A stretch of 64,000 bases of DNA from an uncultured Clostridia bacterium (GCA_947625195.1 CANQNK010000008.1:1-64000), one strand, 5' to 3'; numbered from the stretch's first letter, positions 53,707-62,681 are shown. A program made the numbers and translations. The notes: generated by a model not told the origin, from the letters alone.

Positions 53707-54177
53707 TTAATTAGAAATCTCAACTACCTCGAATTTTAAAATACCGACAGGCGCCTGCACCTCAAAGGTATCTCCTATTCTCTTTTTAAGCGCGGCCTTG
53801 CCGATAGGAGACTCGTCTGAGATTTTTCCGTTGTCGGGATCCGATTCGGTAGCACCTACTATCTCAAGAGTTTCCATCTCGTTTGTCTCAAGGTCTAAAA
53901 TTTTTATCTTTGAGCCTATCGAAATTTCGTCAGCGTTAGCCGATTCCACGATAACGGCGTTTGAAATCTGGGTTTCCAGCTCGTTTATTCTCGCTTCAAG
54001 AAGCGCCTGAGCGTTTTTCGCCTCATCGTACTCGGCGTTTTCGGAAAGGTCTCCGTAGCTTCTGGCCTCTTTAAGCTGTTGAGCCACCTCGCTTCTTTTT
54101 ACGGTGACAAGATAGTCAAGCTCTTCTTCAAGCTTTTTATATCCTTCTCTAGAGACATTTACTTTTTTTACAGCCAT
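53707..54177 (-). CDS. greA: Transcription elongation factor GreA
   Basis: SREGYKKLEEELDYLVTVKRSEVAQQLKEARSYGDLSENAEYDEAKNAQ. Confidence 0.97.
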   Translation of the reverse strand: MAVKKVNVSREGYKKLEEELDYLVTVKRSEVAQQLKEARSYGDLSENAEYDEAKNAQALLEARINELETQISNAVIVESANADEISIGSKIKILDLETNEMETLEIVGATESDPDNGKISDESPIGKAALKKRIGDTFEVQAPVGILKFEVVEISN

Positions 54178-54280
54178 TTTTCATAACTCCTTATAGTGAA
54201 AATTCTTGATAACTTATCAAATTACTATTATATAGTAATTTTGCCGATATGTCAACTAAAAATACCCGACAGAAAGTGAA

Positions 54281-54315
54281 AAGGCGGCATGCCTTTCAAG
54301 CCTGCCGCCTTTCCA
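54281..54315 (-). terminator. Intrinsic terminator of dockerin protein 1
   Basis: AAAGGCGGCA-tgcctttcaagcc-TGCCGCCTTT. Confidence 0.75.
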
Positions 54316-54341
54316 TATGCGTAACTTTTTTGGAAGAAATC

Positions 54342-57281
54342 TTATTTAATACCCTGCGCCTGTGCGTTAATAGCACCGAAGTCCGCAGTTGTAACCTTGC
54401 CGTCGCCTGTTACCTCTGCTACGTCAAAGTCATAACCCTCAAGTATTGCTACCTGTCTTGCGTGCGCGTTTGCAATTCCCGCGTCCGCTGTGGTTATCTC
54501 TCCGTCGCCGTTGACATCGCCGTAGAGATGAATCTCTGCTTCAAGCGATACATTGCCGCCCGCTACTGTTACCGCGTAGCTTCTTGCAACAAAGCCATCA
54601 GCTGCGAATGTTATTACATAATCTCCGTCCTCAAGATCCAGTATCGAATACTCTCCGTTTGCTGCCGTTGCTTCAGCAACCACTTCGCCGTCTGCTGTTG
54701 CTACAGTTACCGCAACCTCTACGTCTGCTCCCGGTATTGCAAGTGTTCCGCCGATAGATCCCTTCGGATTTTCTACCAATGCCGCAATTGCGTCCTCGAT
54801 TGCCTTTGCATATCCGTCAACAGTCTCCTGCTCGGTTATGTTCTTGCCCTCTACAACTGCCTCAATAGCATCGTTTAGAGCCTTTACGGATTCATCTGTA
54901 TAGATGCTCAGGTCAGCAGGTACCTTTGCTATTGCCTCATCAACTGCTGTGTAATCAGCCGGGAGATACTCCACCGCCTCTATTGCGCTGTCAAGCGCTG
55001 CCTTAGGAGCTTCCATCTGTGACGGCAACGGCTTGTCAGTATCCTTCAAAACTGCCTCCGCTGCATCTACTGCCGCCTGAAGAGCGGTTACACTGTCTTT
55101 AGTGCAGTTGCCGCTATCAATAAGAGCTTTTGCATCTTCAATAGCCGTCTTGAAGTTATCAAGCTTTGCGGTATCGCCGCCGCCTGTGAAGGTCTTGAGT
55201 ACCTTTCCAGATGCGTCAAGATACTCTACTTTCGTTACAGCGTATACATAATCTGTTACACTTTCCCATGCGTATGTACTCGCTGATACAGTATAGCTGT
55301 CTCCTGCCTTGATTGCATTTGCAAGGTCAAGTGTTACTGAGCAGTCTTTTGCTCCTGTTGGGTTGCTGTTGGCACCTATAAACTTATTGAAGTTATTATC
55401 TCCGCCTACAAGCGCTGTTATCTCAATAGAAGCATATGCGTTAAAGCTTACAGTTGGTGCACAATCAAAAGTTACCCTTACCTTTGTTGCTCCTGCCATG
55501 CTCTCATCTGCTGTGCCTTTGTCAATAATTGCTGAGGTACCGCCTGTCTTTACCGTTACTATTCCGGGGGTCTTTTCTCCCTCGCTGTAGTCGATAACAA
55601 GATGGTCTTTAGCAACTTTCAACTCCTCAGTTGCTGTTGCAACCGCTTCCTTGCCTGCGTTGTCGGGATCGTCTACAAGCGCCTGCGCTGTCGCAAGCTT
55701 TTCAGCTAATGTTGTCCATGAATCTAAAGTATAATCAGATTCAATAAGCGGCTTGCACTCCTCTGCAAGTTTCTCAAGCTCTGTTATATCGCCTTTTTCT
55801 ACAAGAAGCCGGTTAATATAGTTTTCAATCGCCCTTGTTGCACTATCTACATCAGCCTGATTAACCCCTTCTTTGAGGTCCCCGTTTTCATCTAGAATAC
55901 CATTGATTTGAATATCACAGAATTCCTTCAGATCTTCAAGTGAATCCTTGGTATACGGTGAATCCTTTGCATTAATAATATCTTCATACTTTTTCTTTTC
56001 CGCTTCAAAAGCTTCGGTCTTCGGAGGTAGCGCCTTAAGTTCACTCTTTGCCTTATTAACAGCGTCAAGGATCTCTGTCAGCTGCTTGCCGGTGAAATTG
56101 CCTGCTCCTTTAGCTTTAGCATCCAGATACGCTTGATAAGCCTCCATATACTTAGCCCACGAATCCTCGGTATAAGTATTGTTGTTTTCTTTCGGGAAGC
56201 CGTTGTTCGCATTTTGGAAATTTGCCCATTCTACAGATGTAGCCGTTTTCTTAAGTCCGGTTTCAGCCTCTCCGGTTTCATCAATTGTCATTGCTTTTGT
56301 TAGTGTATCCAACGCTGAGATCAATTCTGACTCTTCCGGAAGGTCTTCTGATGTAATTTTGTCATATACTTCCTGAGCTGTCTTGATAGCCGCTTTCAGT
56401 GCTTCAATAGAGGGAGTTGTATAAGAACCCATTAAAAGGCCATTTGCTTCATCAATCTTTGACTTGATCGGAGTATTAGATGAATCATCCGCCTTTACAA
56501 GTCCTGCAACTGCATCTCTGATAGCCTTTGCAGCATTATCGATATTTGTTTGATTTGCGTTGCCTTCCTCCTTAGCGGCCTCTCCTGCTTTAATTGCTTC
56601 GGTAAGCGCGGTATAGCTCTCTGCTGTAAAACTGCTTGATGAAGTATATTTCCTTGCGCTTTCAATAACCTTGTCCAATGCATTGGTGTCAACGTCAACA
56701 CTGGAAACAAGAACAACATTAACTGCTGGATCATATTCCTTTATAAGGTCAAATGATGCCTGATCGTGAACCTTGATAGTTCCCTTAACATTCCTAAACG
56801 CATCATTTCTTTCAAGCCTCGGATTTGCTTCTAAGCTTGTCAAAACTCCTCTGATATCAATTACAAGATCTTCCTTTTTGCAGCTACCAAATGCCATGGA
56901 GCCTATTTTTACGTTTCCAGAAATTATTACACTTGTTAATTCGCTACACGTTGAAAAAGCACTGTCTCCTATAGATGTAAGCGAGGTTGGTAGTGTAACC
57001 TCTGTAAGGCTAGTAAAATTACTAAAAGTACTATCCGCAATAGAAGTAATTCCCTCATTAACAATTATCTTTTTTGCACTGCTTCTATACAAGCCCAGAG
57101 AAAAAGCGTCGACTTCTCCTGTACCGCTGATGGTAAGCACACCGTTGTCGTCAAACTCATACGTCGCGGTATCTCCGCAGCTGCCGCTGCTGGCTGCACT
57201 GGCAGAAATCGGCAAATAGACAGTCATACTGACTATCATCAGCATTGCCGTAAGTCCACTTAAAAGTTTTTTGATTTTCAT
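54342..57281 (-). CDS. Large secreted protein 1: signal peptide, BspA-like LRR, FIVAR-like repeats, unique ~130-aa module, CarboxypepD_reg-like module, C-terminal dockerin-like domain
   Basis: SASAASSGSCG...LEVTLPTSLTSIGDSAFS; repeated ESYTALTEAIKAGEA/ESVKALNDAIEAV segments; C-terminus GDVNGDGEITTADAG...GDGKVTTADFGAINAQAQG. Confidence 0.88.
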   Translation of the reverse strand: MKIKKLLSGLTAMLMIVSMTVYLPISASAASSGSCGDTATYEFDDNGVLTISGTGEVDAFSLGLYRSSAKKIIVNEGITSIADSTFSNFTSLTEVTLPTSLTSIGDSAFSTCSELTSVIISGNVKIGSMAFGSCKKEDLVIDIRGVLTSLEANPRLERNDAFRNVKGTIKVHDQASFDLIKEYDPAVNVVLVSSVDVDTNALDKVIESARKYTSSSSFTAESYTALTEAIKAGEAAKEEGNANQTNIDNAAKAIRDAVAGLVKADDSSNTPIKSKIDEANGLLMGSYTTPSIEALKAAIKTAQEVYDKITSEDLPEESELISALDTLTKAMTIDETGEAETGLKKTATSVEWANFQNANNGFPKENNNTYTEDSWAKYMEAYQAYLDAKAKGAGNFTGKQLTEILDAVNKAKSELKALPPKTEAFEAEKKKYEDIINAKDSPYTKDSLEDLKEFCDIQINGILDENGDLKEGVNQADVDSATRAIENYINRLLVEKGDITELEKLAEECKPLIESDYTLDSWTTLAEKLATAQALVDDPDNAGKEAVATATEELKVAKDHLVIDYSEGEKTPGIVTVKTGGTSAIIDKGTADESMAGATKVRVTFDCAPTVSFNAYASIEITALVGGDNNFNKFIGANSNPTGAKDCSVTLDLANAIKAGDSYTVSASTYAWESVTDYVYAVTKVEYLDASGKVLKTFTGGGDTAKLDNFKTAIEDAKALIDSGNCTKDSVTALQAAVDAAEAVLKDTDKPLPSQMEAPKAALDSAIEAVEYLPADYTAVDEAIAKVPADLSIYTDESVKALNDAIEAVVEGKNITEQETVDGYAKAIEDAIAALVENPKGSIGGTLAIPGADVEVAVTVATADGEVVAEATAANGEYSILDLEDGDYVITFAADGFVARSYAVTVAGGNVSLEAEIHLYGDVNGDGEITTADAGIANAHARQVAILEGYDFDVAEVTGDGKVTTADFGAINAQAQGIK
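54352..55097. repeat. Copy 1 of a ~746-bp direct repeat shared with 59126-59871
   Basis: Reads as identical with constant offset 4774 and no indels; diverges after cactgtc. Confidence 0.92.
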
Positions 57282-57346
57282 GATAAGTACACATCCTCCT
57301 TTTGATAAACTTCGATCGATTTTTAGTTTATCTCTATAATATCATC

Positions 57347-57375
57347 ATTATATCACTAAAAATATAATTTGTCAA
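57347..57375 (-). promoter_or_regulatory. Exact-consensus sigma-A-type promoter of dockerin protein 1
   Basis: Minus strand TTGACA-AATTATATTTTTAGTGA(17)-TATAAT. Confidence 0.85.
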
Positions 57376-57571
57376 CACTTTAGTTATAACATTTTATATC
57401 TTTAAAGTGTATAATATTTAATGTGTTATTAAAATATAGGGCAAAAATAATTTTTTTACATATTTTTTCATAATGGAAAAATATGTATATCTGTTCAGAA
57501 ATCCGGGAGTCATATTAGTGATACTTAAAAAATGAAAAGTGGGAAACTCCCAACTTAAGAGGTGAAGAAAG

Positions 57572-57865
57572 ATGAATGTTGGCTTAAGGTTGAAAGAAAT
57601 AAGAGAAAGCAAAGGTCTCACCGTAAACAAGCTTGCTAACTTGTCGGGTATATCGCAAAGCCACCTGCGCGAAATCGAGCTTGGCAATAAAAATCCTACG
57701 GTCGAAACCTTATCTTATTTTTGTGATTCACTGGACATAACTCTGTCAGACTTTTTTGAAGAATCGCTCAGCTCAGATATTTCTCCGGCGTTGCTTAAAT
57801 CTATAAGAGAGCTTACGAAGGATCAGCAACTCAAGCTGGCGGAATTTCTTAATTGCGGGGCATGA
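57572..57865 (+). CDS. XRE-family HTH transcriptional regulator
   Basis: GLRLKEIRESKGLTVNKLANLSGISQSHLREIELGNKNPTVETLSYFCDSLDI. Confidence 0.92.
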   Translation: MNVGLRLKEIRESKGLTVNKLANLSGISQSHLREIELGNKNPTVETLSYFCDSLDITLSDFFEESLSSDISPALLKSIRELTKDQQLKLAEFLNCGA

Positions 57866-57883
57866 TAATTGACAAAAATTGAA

Positions 57884-57920
57884 AAAACCCTCTCCTCGGC
57901 ATTACGAAGAGAGGGTTTTA
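57884..57920. terminator. Bidirectional intrinsic terminator
   Basis: AAAACCCTCTC...GAGAGGGTTTT. Confidence 0.75.
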
Positions 57921-57969
57921 TTATCCAAAAATTTTGATATTAAGTTAAAATCTGGCATAATTGCGCGAT

Positions 57970-58875
57970 TTAATTTTTTAAATCATGAACCTCAAGCGCC
58001 TTTTTAAGCAACTGAAGCCCGAAAATCACCACTCCGCCGATAACAAACGCCGCTAAGCAGCCGAAAGTGATTTTATCGAAGGTCATCATCTCCTGCGGAT
58101 TATCGAGCGTTGTGGGTCCCATAACAATGGCGTAAAGCGAGCCCAGCATAAGTCCCAGCACTAAGTAAATTGTCTGCGAACGAAATCTTGACAGACATTT
58201 TTTGATAATTTTTACCACTGCCACAAAACCGATAATTATACCGACCGCAAAGCAGATGAGCATCGGCGCCGCATGAAGATCAAGCTTAATAAGGTCCTTT
58301 ATGCCGGTTATGATAGGAACATACAGCCCGAAGATCAGCATAAGCGTAGATCCGGATATACCGGGCAGCACCATAGCTGAGATTGCTATTGCGCCGGCGA
58401 TGAGAGAATATCCGCCCAGTGCGATACTAAAAGAGCTTGTGTCGATACCGCCGTCTCCTGAGGTTGGATTAAAGTAGGTAATAAGAGCAACAACCGCAAT
58501 TCCGATAATAACGAATACCGCGTGCCACACCATACCGTTTTTCAGGGTATCCTTTTCCTCTTTGATGATAATGGGGATTGCGAAAACGATAAACCCGATA
58601 AACAGCGAAGAAATGACATATATATGCGATTCAAAAACGCTCGTTAGCACGAGTACTGCCGAAGCAAATCCTATTATCCAGCCCACTGCCAGCTTGATCA
58701 GAAACTTGACAGCCTTGATTTTTTCCTGACGGCTTCCCGATATAAGCGCGTCTATCGAGCCGATAAACTCGTCGTAAAAGCCCATAATAAAGGCTATCGT
58801 ACCGCCGGAAACCCCGGGAACGCTGTCGGCTAACGCCATTAAAAATCCGCCTATTGATGTCATAATACTTTTCAT
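57970..58875 (-). CDS. DUF368 polytopic membrane protein
   Basis: GGFLMALADSVPGVSGGTIAFIMGFYDEFI, VLPGISGSTLMLIFGLY; start set to ATG 58875 behind AAGGAG. Confidence 0.9.
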   Translation of the reverse strand: MKSIMTSIGGFLMALADSVPGVSGGTIAFIMGFYDEFIGSIDALISGSRQEKIKAVKFLIKLAVGWIIGFASAVLVLTSVFESHIYVISSLFIGFIVFAIPIIIKEEKDTLKNGMVWHAVFVIIGIAVVALITYFNPTSGDGGIDTSSFSIALGGYSLIAGAIAISAMVLPGISGSTLMLIFGLYVPIITGIKDLIKLDLHAAPMLICFAVGIIIGFVAVVKIIKKCLSRFRSQTIYLVLGLMLGSLYAIVMGPTTLDNPQEMMTFDKITFGCLAAFVIGGVVIFGLQLLKKALEVHDLKN

Positions 58876-59028
58876 AGTTATCTCCTTATTGATAAAATTC
58901 GTCGCTTTCATTATGATACCACAAATATCCTTATTTGGCAACCCATAAGGGCTCAAAAGCATACACTCTTTCTGTTAAAGCTTATTACGCTATTCTCTGT
59001 CATATGCCGCATATTTCGGCCGAAGCGA

Positions 59029-59061
59029 AAAACGGCAGACTGCAAAACAGTCTGCCGTTTC
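59029..59061 (-). terminator. Intrinsic terminator of dockerin protein 2
   Basis: AAACGGCAGACTG-caaaa-CAGTCTGCCGTTT. Confidence 0.8.
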
Positions 59062-59118
59062 CCCATATGTGTAACACTAATTTGGAAGAAATCGTAAATG
59101 CTTTATCTTAATAAGACT

Positions 59119-62100
59119 TTATAATCCCTGCGCCTGTGCGTTAATAGCACCGAAGTCCGCAGTTGTAACCTTGCCGTCGCCTGTTACCTCTGCTACGTCA
59201 AAGTCATAACCCTCAAGTATTGCTACCTGTCTTGCGTGCGCGTTTGCAATTCCCGCGTCCGCTGTGGTTATCTCTCCGTCGCCGTTGACATCGCCGTAGA
59301 GATGAATCTCTGCTTCAAGCGATACATTGCCGCCCGCTACTGTTACCGCGTAGCTTCTTGCAACAAAGCCATCAGCTGCGAATGTTATTACATAATCTCC
59401 GTCCTCAAGATCCAGTATCGAATACTCTCCGTTTGCTGCCGTTGCTTCAGCAACCACTTCGCCGTCTGCTGTTGCTACAGTTACCGCAACCTCTACGTCT
59501 GCTCCCGGTATTGCAAGTGTTCCGCCGATAGATCCCTTCGGATTTTCTACCAATGCCGCAATTGCGTCCTCGATTGCCTTTGCATATCCGTCAACAGTCT
59601 CCTGCTCGGTTATGTTCTTGCCCTCTACAACTGCCTCAATAGCATCGTTTAGAGCCTTTACGGATTCATCTGTATAGATGCTCAGGTCAGCAGGTACCTT
59701 TGCTATTGCCTCATCAACTGCTGTGTAATCAGCCGGGAGATACTCCACCGCCTCTATTGCGCTGTCAAGCGCTGCCTTAGGAGCTTCCATCTGTGACGGC
59801 AACGGCTTGTCAGTATCCTTCAAAACTGCCTCCGCTGCATCTACTGCCGCCTGAAGAGCGGTTACACTGTCATCTGTATAGTATCCGCTCTCAATAAGAG
59901 CTTTTGCGTCTTCAATAGCCTTCTTGAAGTTATCAAGCTTTGCGGTATCGCTTTCTCCATCGCTGTAGTTGATAACAAGAGCCTCCTTAGCAGCGTTCAG
60001 CTCCTCAGTTGCTGTTGCAACCGCTTCCTTACCTGCGTTGTCGGGATCGTTTACAAGCGCCTTTGCCGCCTTGATCTTACTCTTAAGAAGCTTCCAAGAG
60101 TCTGATGTATAGTCGCTCTCTATAAGCGTCTCGCTTTCCTCTGTAATCTTCTTAAGCTCGGTTACATCGCCTTTTTCAACAAGATCTTTAATACGCGCTT
60201 CAAGCAATTGAACAAAATTATCTATGGTATGCTGAGCAACTCCCTCTTTAATCTCTCCGTTTTCATCTTCCAGGTTTACTAAATTTTGATTGTAAAAACC
60301 TTTTAACATCTCAAGCGAGTTTTTAGTGTACGGCGAATTTTCTGCGTTAATTATATCCAGGGCCTTTTTCTTTACTTCTTCAAATGCTTTTGTATCAAGT
60401 GGTATCGGCTTAAGCTCACTCTTTGCCTTATTAACAGCGTCACGGATTGCCGTCACCTGCTTAGTGGTAAAGTATCGTTGACCTTTGCTTATTGTATCAA
60501 GATACGTTTGATAAGCCGCCCAATACTTAGCCCAGGAATCTTCAGTATAATTGTCTTTTACATTTTCTTTCGGGAAGCTGTTGTTCGCATTTTTGAAATT
60601 GCTCCACGTACCGGTATCAACAATCTTCTTTAATCCGGTTTCAGCCTCTTCGGTTTCATCAATTGTCATTGCTTTTGTAAGTGCATCAAGCGTTGATTTT
60701 ACCTCTGCATCCGCAGGACGGTTTTTTGTTGCCATAGATTTGCTGTATACGCTTTGTGCTGTATCAATAGCCGCTTGCAGTGCTTCAATAGAGGGAACTG
60801 TATAAGAACCCTTTAAAAGAGGATTTGCTTCATCAATCTTTGACTTAAGCTGCGTTCTAAGTTCATCATAAGTCTTTGTAACAAGCCCTTCGATCGCGTT
60901 CTGCAATATCTCTTCGTTTACCATAGCATCAAACATCGTAACAGAACCATCATCTTTTGCTCTTACAGCCTTTACACTTTCAAGCGCGGTTTTGAGTGCA
61001 TTTAATGTTGTCTCAGTATATTCGCCGCTGTGATTATTTACAATGTCATCAGCCTTGGTAATAACTTTGTCCAGATTTGTCCAATCAAGCGGTCCGCTCT
61101 CATCTTTACCCATAATAATTACCTGCTCCGACTTAACCTTATATCTGGTGCTATCTTCCGTTGCGTCAAGTATTGCTTTCTTTACAATCGCAGATTTAAC
61201 ATAAATTTTCAGGTCCTCGCCCATTCCTTGAAATGCATTTCTGTGGCACGAGCTCATTCCAGACGCATAAATATATACCTCCTTGATACTTGAGGTGCCA
61301 TCTCTGGGGCTTAATCGATTAAGGGTAAAGCTGTCGCCATCATATTTAAACACTACTTTAGTTAATGCCTTTGCTTTTTCAAAAAATCCACTGAAACTAT
61401 CATTAAAAGTGTTGATTTGACTGCCGAAGATAACTGAAGTTACATATGAGTCATTCATGGTAAACGAACTCAGTTTATTTACTGGTTGCACCCCGTTCGT
61501 TCCGTCGTCATACTCTTCAGGACACACTATTTGCGTTGTTCCGGCTGCCTGCATAGTCGCAACATAATCCGAAGCTAAGCTCAATTGATAACCATGATTA
61601 TCACCACCCATACTATAGTAGCTAAACCTAAAAATTCCGGGGGTTGGCTCTGCGTCCAAGTTCGGGTCTTGTGATATGCTCGGAGCAGTTAAAGTTACAT
61701 ACTTAAGCTTTATGCTTGTTACCTTTTTATCTGTTTTTCCTTTACTTGCTTTCGTCTTGAAGTTTACTCCAAGATAGTTAAATGTCGCGGCACTGGGAAT
61801 TGCGTCTCCCGAATACTTTACGGTATATGTACCGTCAGTAGGAGTTTCTACAAACGGACAGCTAGCGTCTGAATCCCAATGCATTGCGCCACTCTTGATC
61901 TGCATCGGCATAAATGCCTCTGTATCATCATCAACGCCCGTTACCTCAAAAGTAATATAAATCTCTGTTTTTCCTGCAAGTGCAGAAATGACATCGCCCG
62001 CTGCAAAATTAGATACAAGCTCCAATTTTGCGGAATTGCTTGCTGTGGTATTTTTCCAAGCACCGCTGTCAGGCGTGATAACATCGCTCGGTGTAGTCTC

Positions 62101-62217
62101 ACCATACGCCGTAAGCGATGATAAGCCCAGCGAAGTCACAGCGACAGCCGCTGCAAGAGCTCCACTTAAAAATCTTTTGATTTTCATTAAATAAACCTTC
62201 CTTTCAAAGTTACGCAT
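59119..62217 (-). CDS. Large secreted protein 2: signal peptide, CBM-like N-terminal module, LRR-like region, FIVAR-like repeats, CarboxypepD_reg-like module, C-terminal dockerin-like domain
   Basis: Colinear paralog of 54342-57281; likely functional start MKIKRFLSGALAAAVAVTS at ATG 62187, since MRNFERKVYL lies in the repeat array. Confidence 0.87.
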   Translation of the reverse strand: MRNFERKVYLMKIKRFLSGALAAAVAVTSLGLSSLTAYGETTPSDVITPDSGAWKNTTASNSAKLELVSNFAAGDVISALAGKTEIYITFEVTGVDDDTEAFMPMQIKSGAMHWDSDASCPFVETPTDGTYTVKYSGDAIPSAATFNYLGVNFKTKASKGKTDKKVTSIKLKYVTLTAPSISQDPNLDAEPTPGIFRFSYYSMGGDNHGYQLSLASDYVATMQAAGTTQIVCPEEYDDGTNGVQPVNKLSSFTMNDSYVTSVIFGSQINTFNDSFSGFFEKAKALTKVVFKYDGDSFTLNRLSPRDGTSSIKEVYIYASGMSSCHRNAFQGMGEDLKIYVKSAIVKKAILDATEDSTRYKVKSEQVIIMGKDESGPLDWTNLDKVITKADDIVNNHSGEYTETTLNALKTALESVKAVRAKDDGSVTMFDAMVNEEILQNAIEGLVTKTYDELRTQLKSKIDEANPLLKGSYTVPSIEALQAAIDTAQSVYSKSMATKNRPADAEVKSTLDALTKAMTIDETEEAETGLKKIVDTGTWSNFKNANNSFPKENVKDNYTEDSWAKYWAAYQTYLDTISKGQRYFTTKQVTAIRDAVNKAKSELKPIPLDTKAFEEVKKKALDIINAENSPYTKNSLEMLKGFYNQNLVNLEDENGEIKEGVAQHTIDNFVQLLEARIKDLVEKGDVTELKKITEESETLIESDYTSDSWKLLKSKIKAAKALVNDPDNAGKEAVATATEELNAAKEALVINYSDGESDTAKLDNFKKAIEDAKALIESGYYTDDSVTALQAAVDAAEAVLKDTDKPLPSQMEAPKAALDSAIEAVEYLPADYTAVDEAIAKVPADLSIYTDESVKALNDAIEAVVEGKNITEQETVDGYAKAIEDAIAALVENPKGSIGGTLAIPGADVEVAVTVATADGEVVAEATAANGEYSILDLEDGDYVITFAADGFVARSYAVTVAGGNVSLEAEIHLYGDVNGDGEITTADAGIANAHARQVAILEGYDFDVAEVTGDGKVTTADFGAINAQAQGL
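59126..59871. repeat. Copy 2 of the ~746-bp direct repeat
   Basis: See 54352-55097. Confidence 0.92.
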
Positions 62218-62349
62218 TAAAAATAAAGTTACGCATTAAAAAATAAGTTACGCATTTACCTTGTCAATAAACCTTCCTTTCCATGTTACGCCTTTTGAAT
62301 TAAGCTACACATCTTACTTTAAAGTTACACATTTTGTCCTGCTACACAA
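62209..62349 (-). repeat. Phased ~19-bp array of GTTACGCAT/GCTACACAT motifs in the 5'UTR of dockerin protein 2
   Basis: Motif starts at 62209, 62228, 62247, 62285, 62304, 62324, 62341; first three copies exact, later ones degenerate. Confidence 0.8.
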
Positions 62350-62425
62350 TTGACCTTACAAAAAACCTCCTTTTCGCTCAACAAATTTTGACATTTTTCG
62401 TATCAATAGCTTACATTACAACATT

Positions 62426-62454
62426 ATTATACCTCAAATGAGTTATAATGTCAA
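62426..62454 (-). promoter_or_regulatory. Exact-consensus sigma-A-type promoter of dockerin protein 2
   Basis: Minus strand TTGACA-TTATAACTCATTTGAGG(17)-TATAAT. Confidence 0.85.
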
Positions 62455-62681
62455 TACATATGGGTAATATATTTTCAGGAAAAAAATGATTTATAGATTT
62501 ATATATATCAGGTATTTACATAAATAGGGCGGTACAATCTGTGGATATTCCGGCAAAAATAAAATACATGCTTTAACAGATAAAAGCATATTTTCATCAG
62601 TGATCAGAGAAAGCTTTTAATAACGCTGATAGACAACATAAACAAATAAGGTCTGCATAGATTATGCGGGCTTATATATAA

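Noticed and set aside
54249-54878. Plus-strand 209-aa Cys/Tyr-rich ORF, with its near-identical twin at 59236-59652
   Set aside because: Exactly antisense to the identical dockerin/FIVAR coding block; its recurrence follows from the duplicated DNA, and composition looks like frame shadow.
62200-62260. Real upstream peptides MRNLFFNA* and MRNFIFNA*
   Set aside because: The AUGs lack a Shine-Dalgarno sequence and follow automatically from the repeat sequence; mentioned only as a test within the array finding.
62209-62349. CRISPR-like short repeat array
   Set aside because: Period is ~19 bp with a 9-bp core and A/T filler rather than 25-40-bp repeats with unique spacers; no cas genes nearby.
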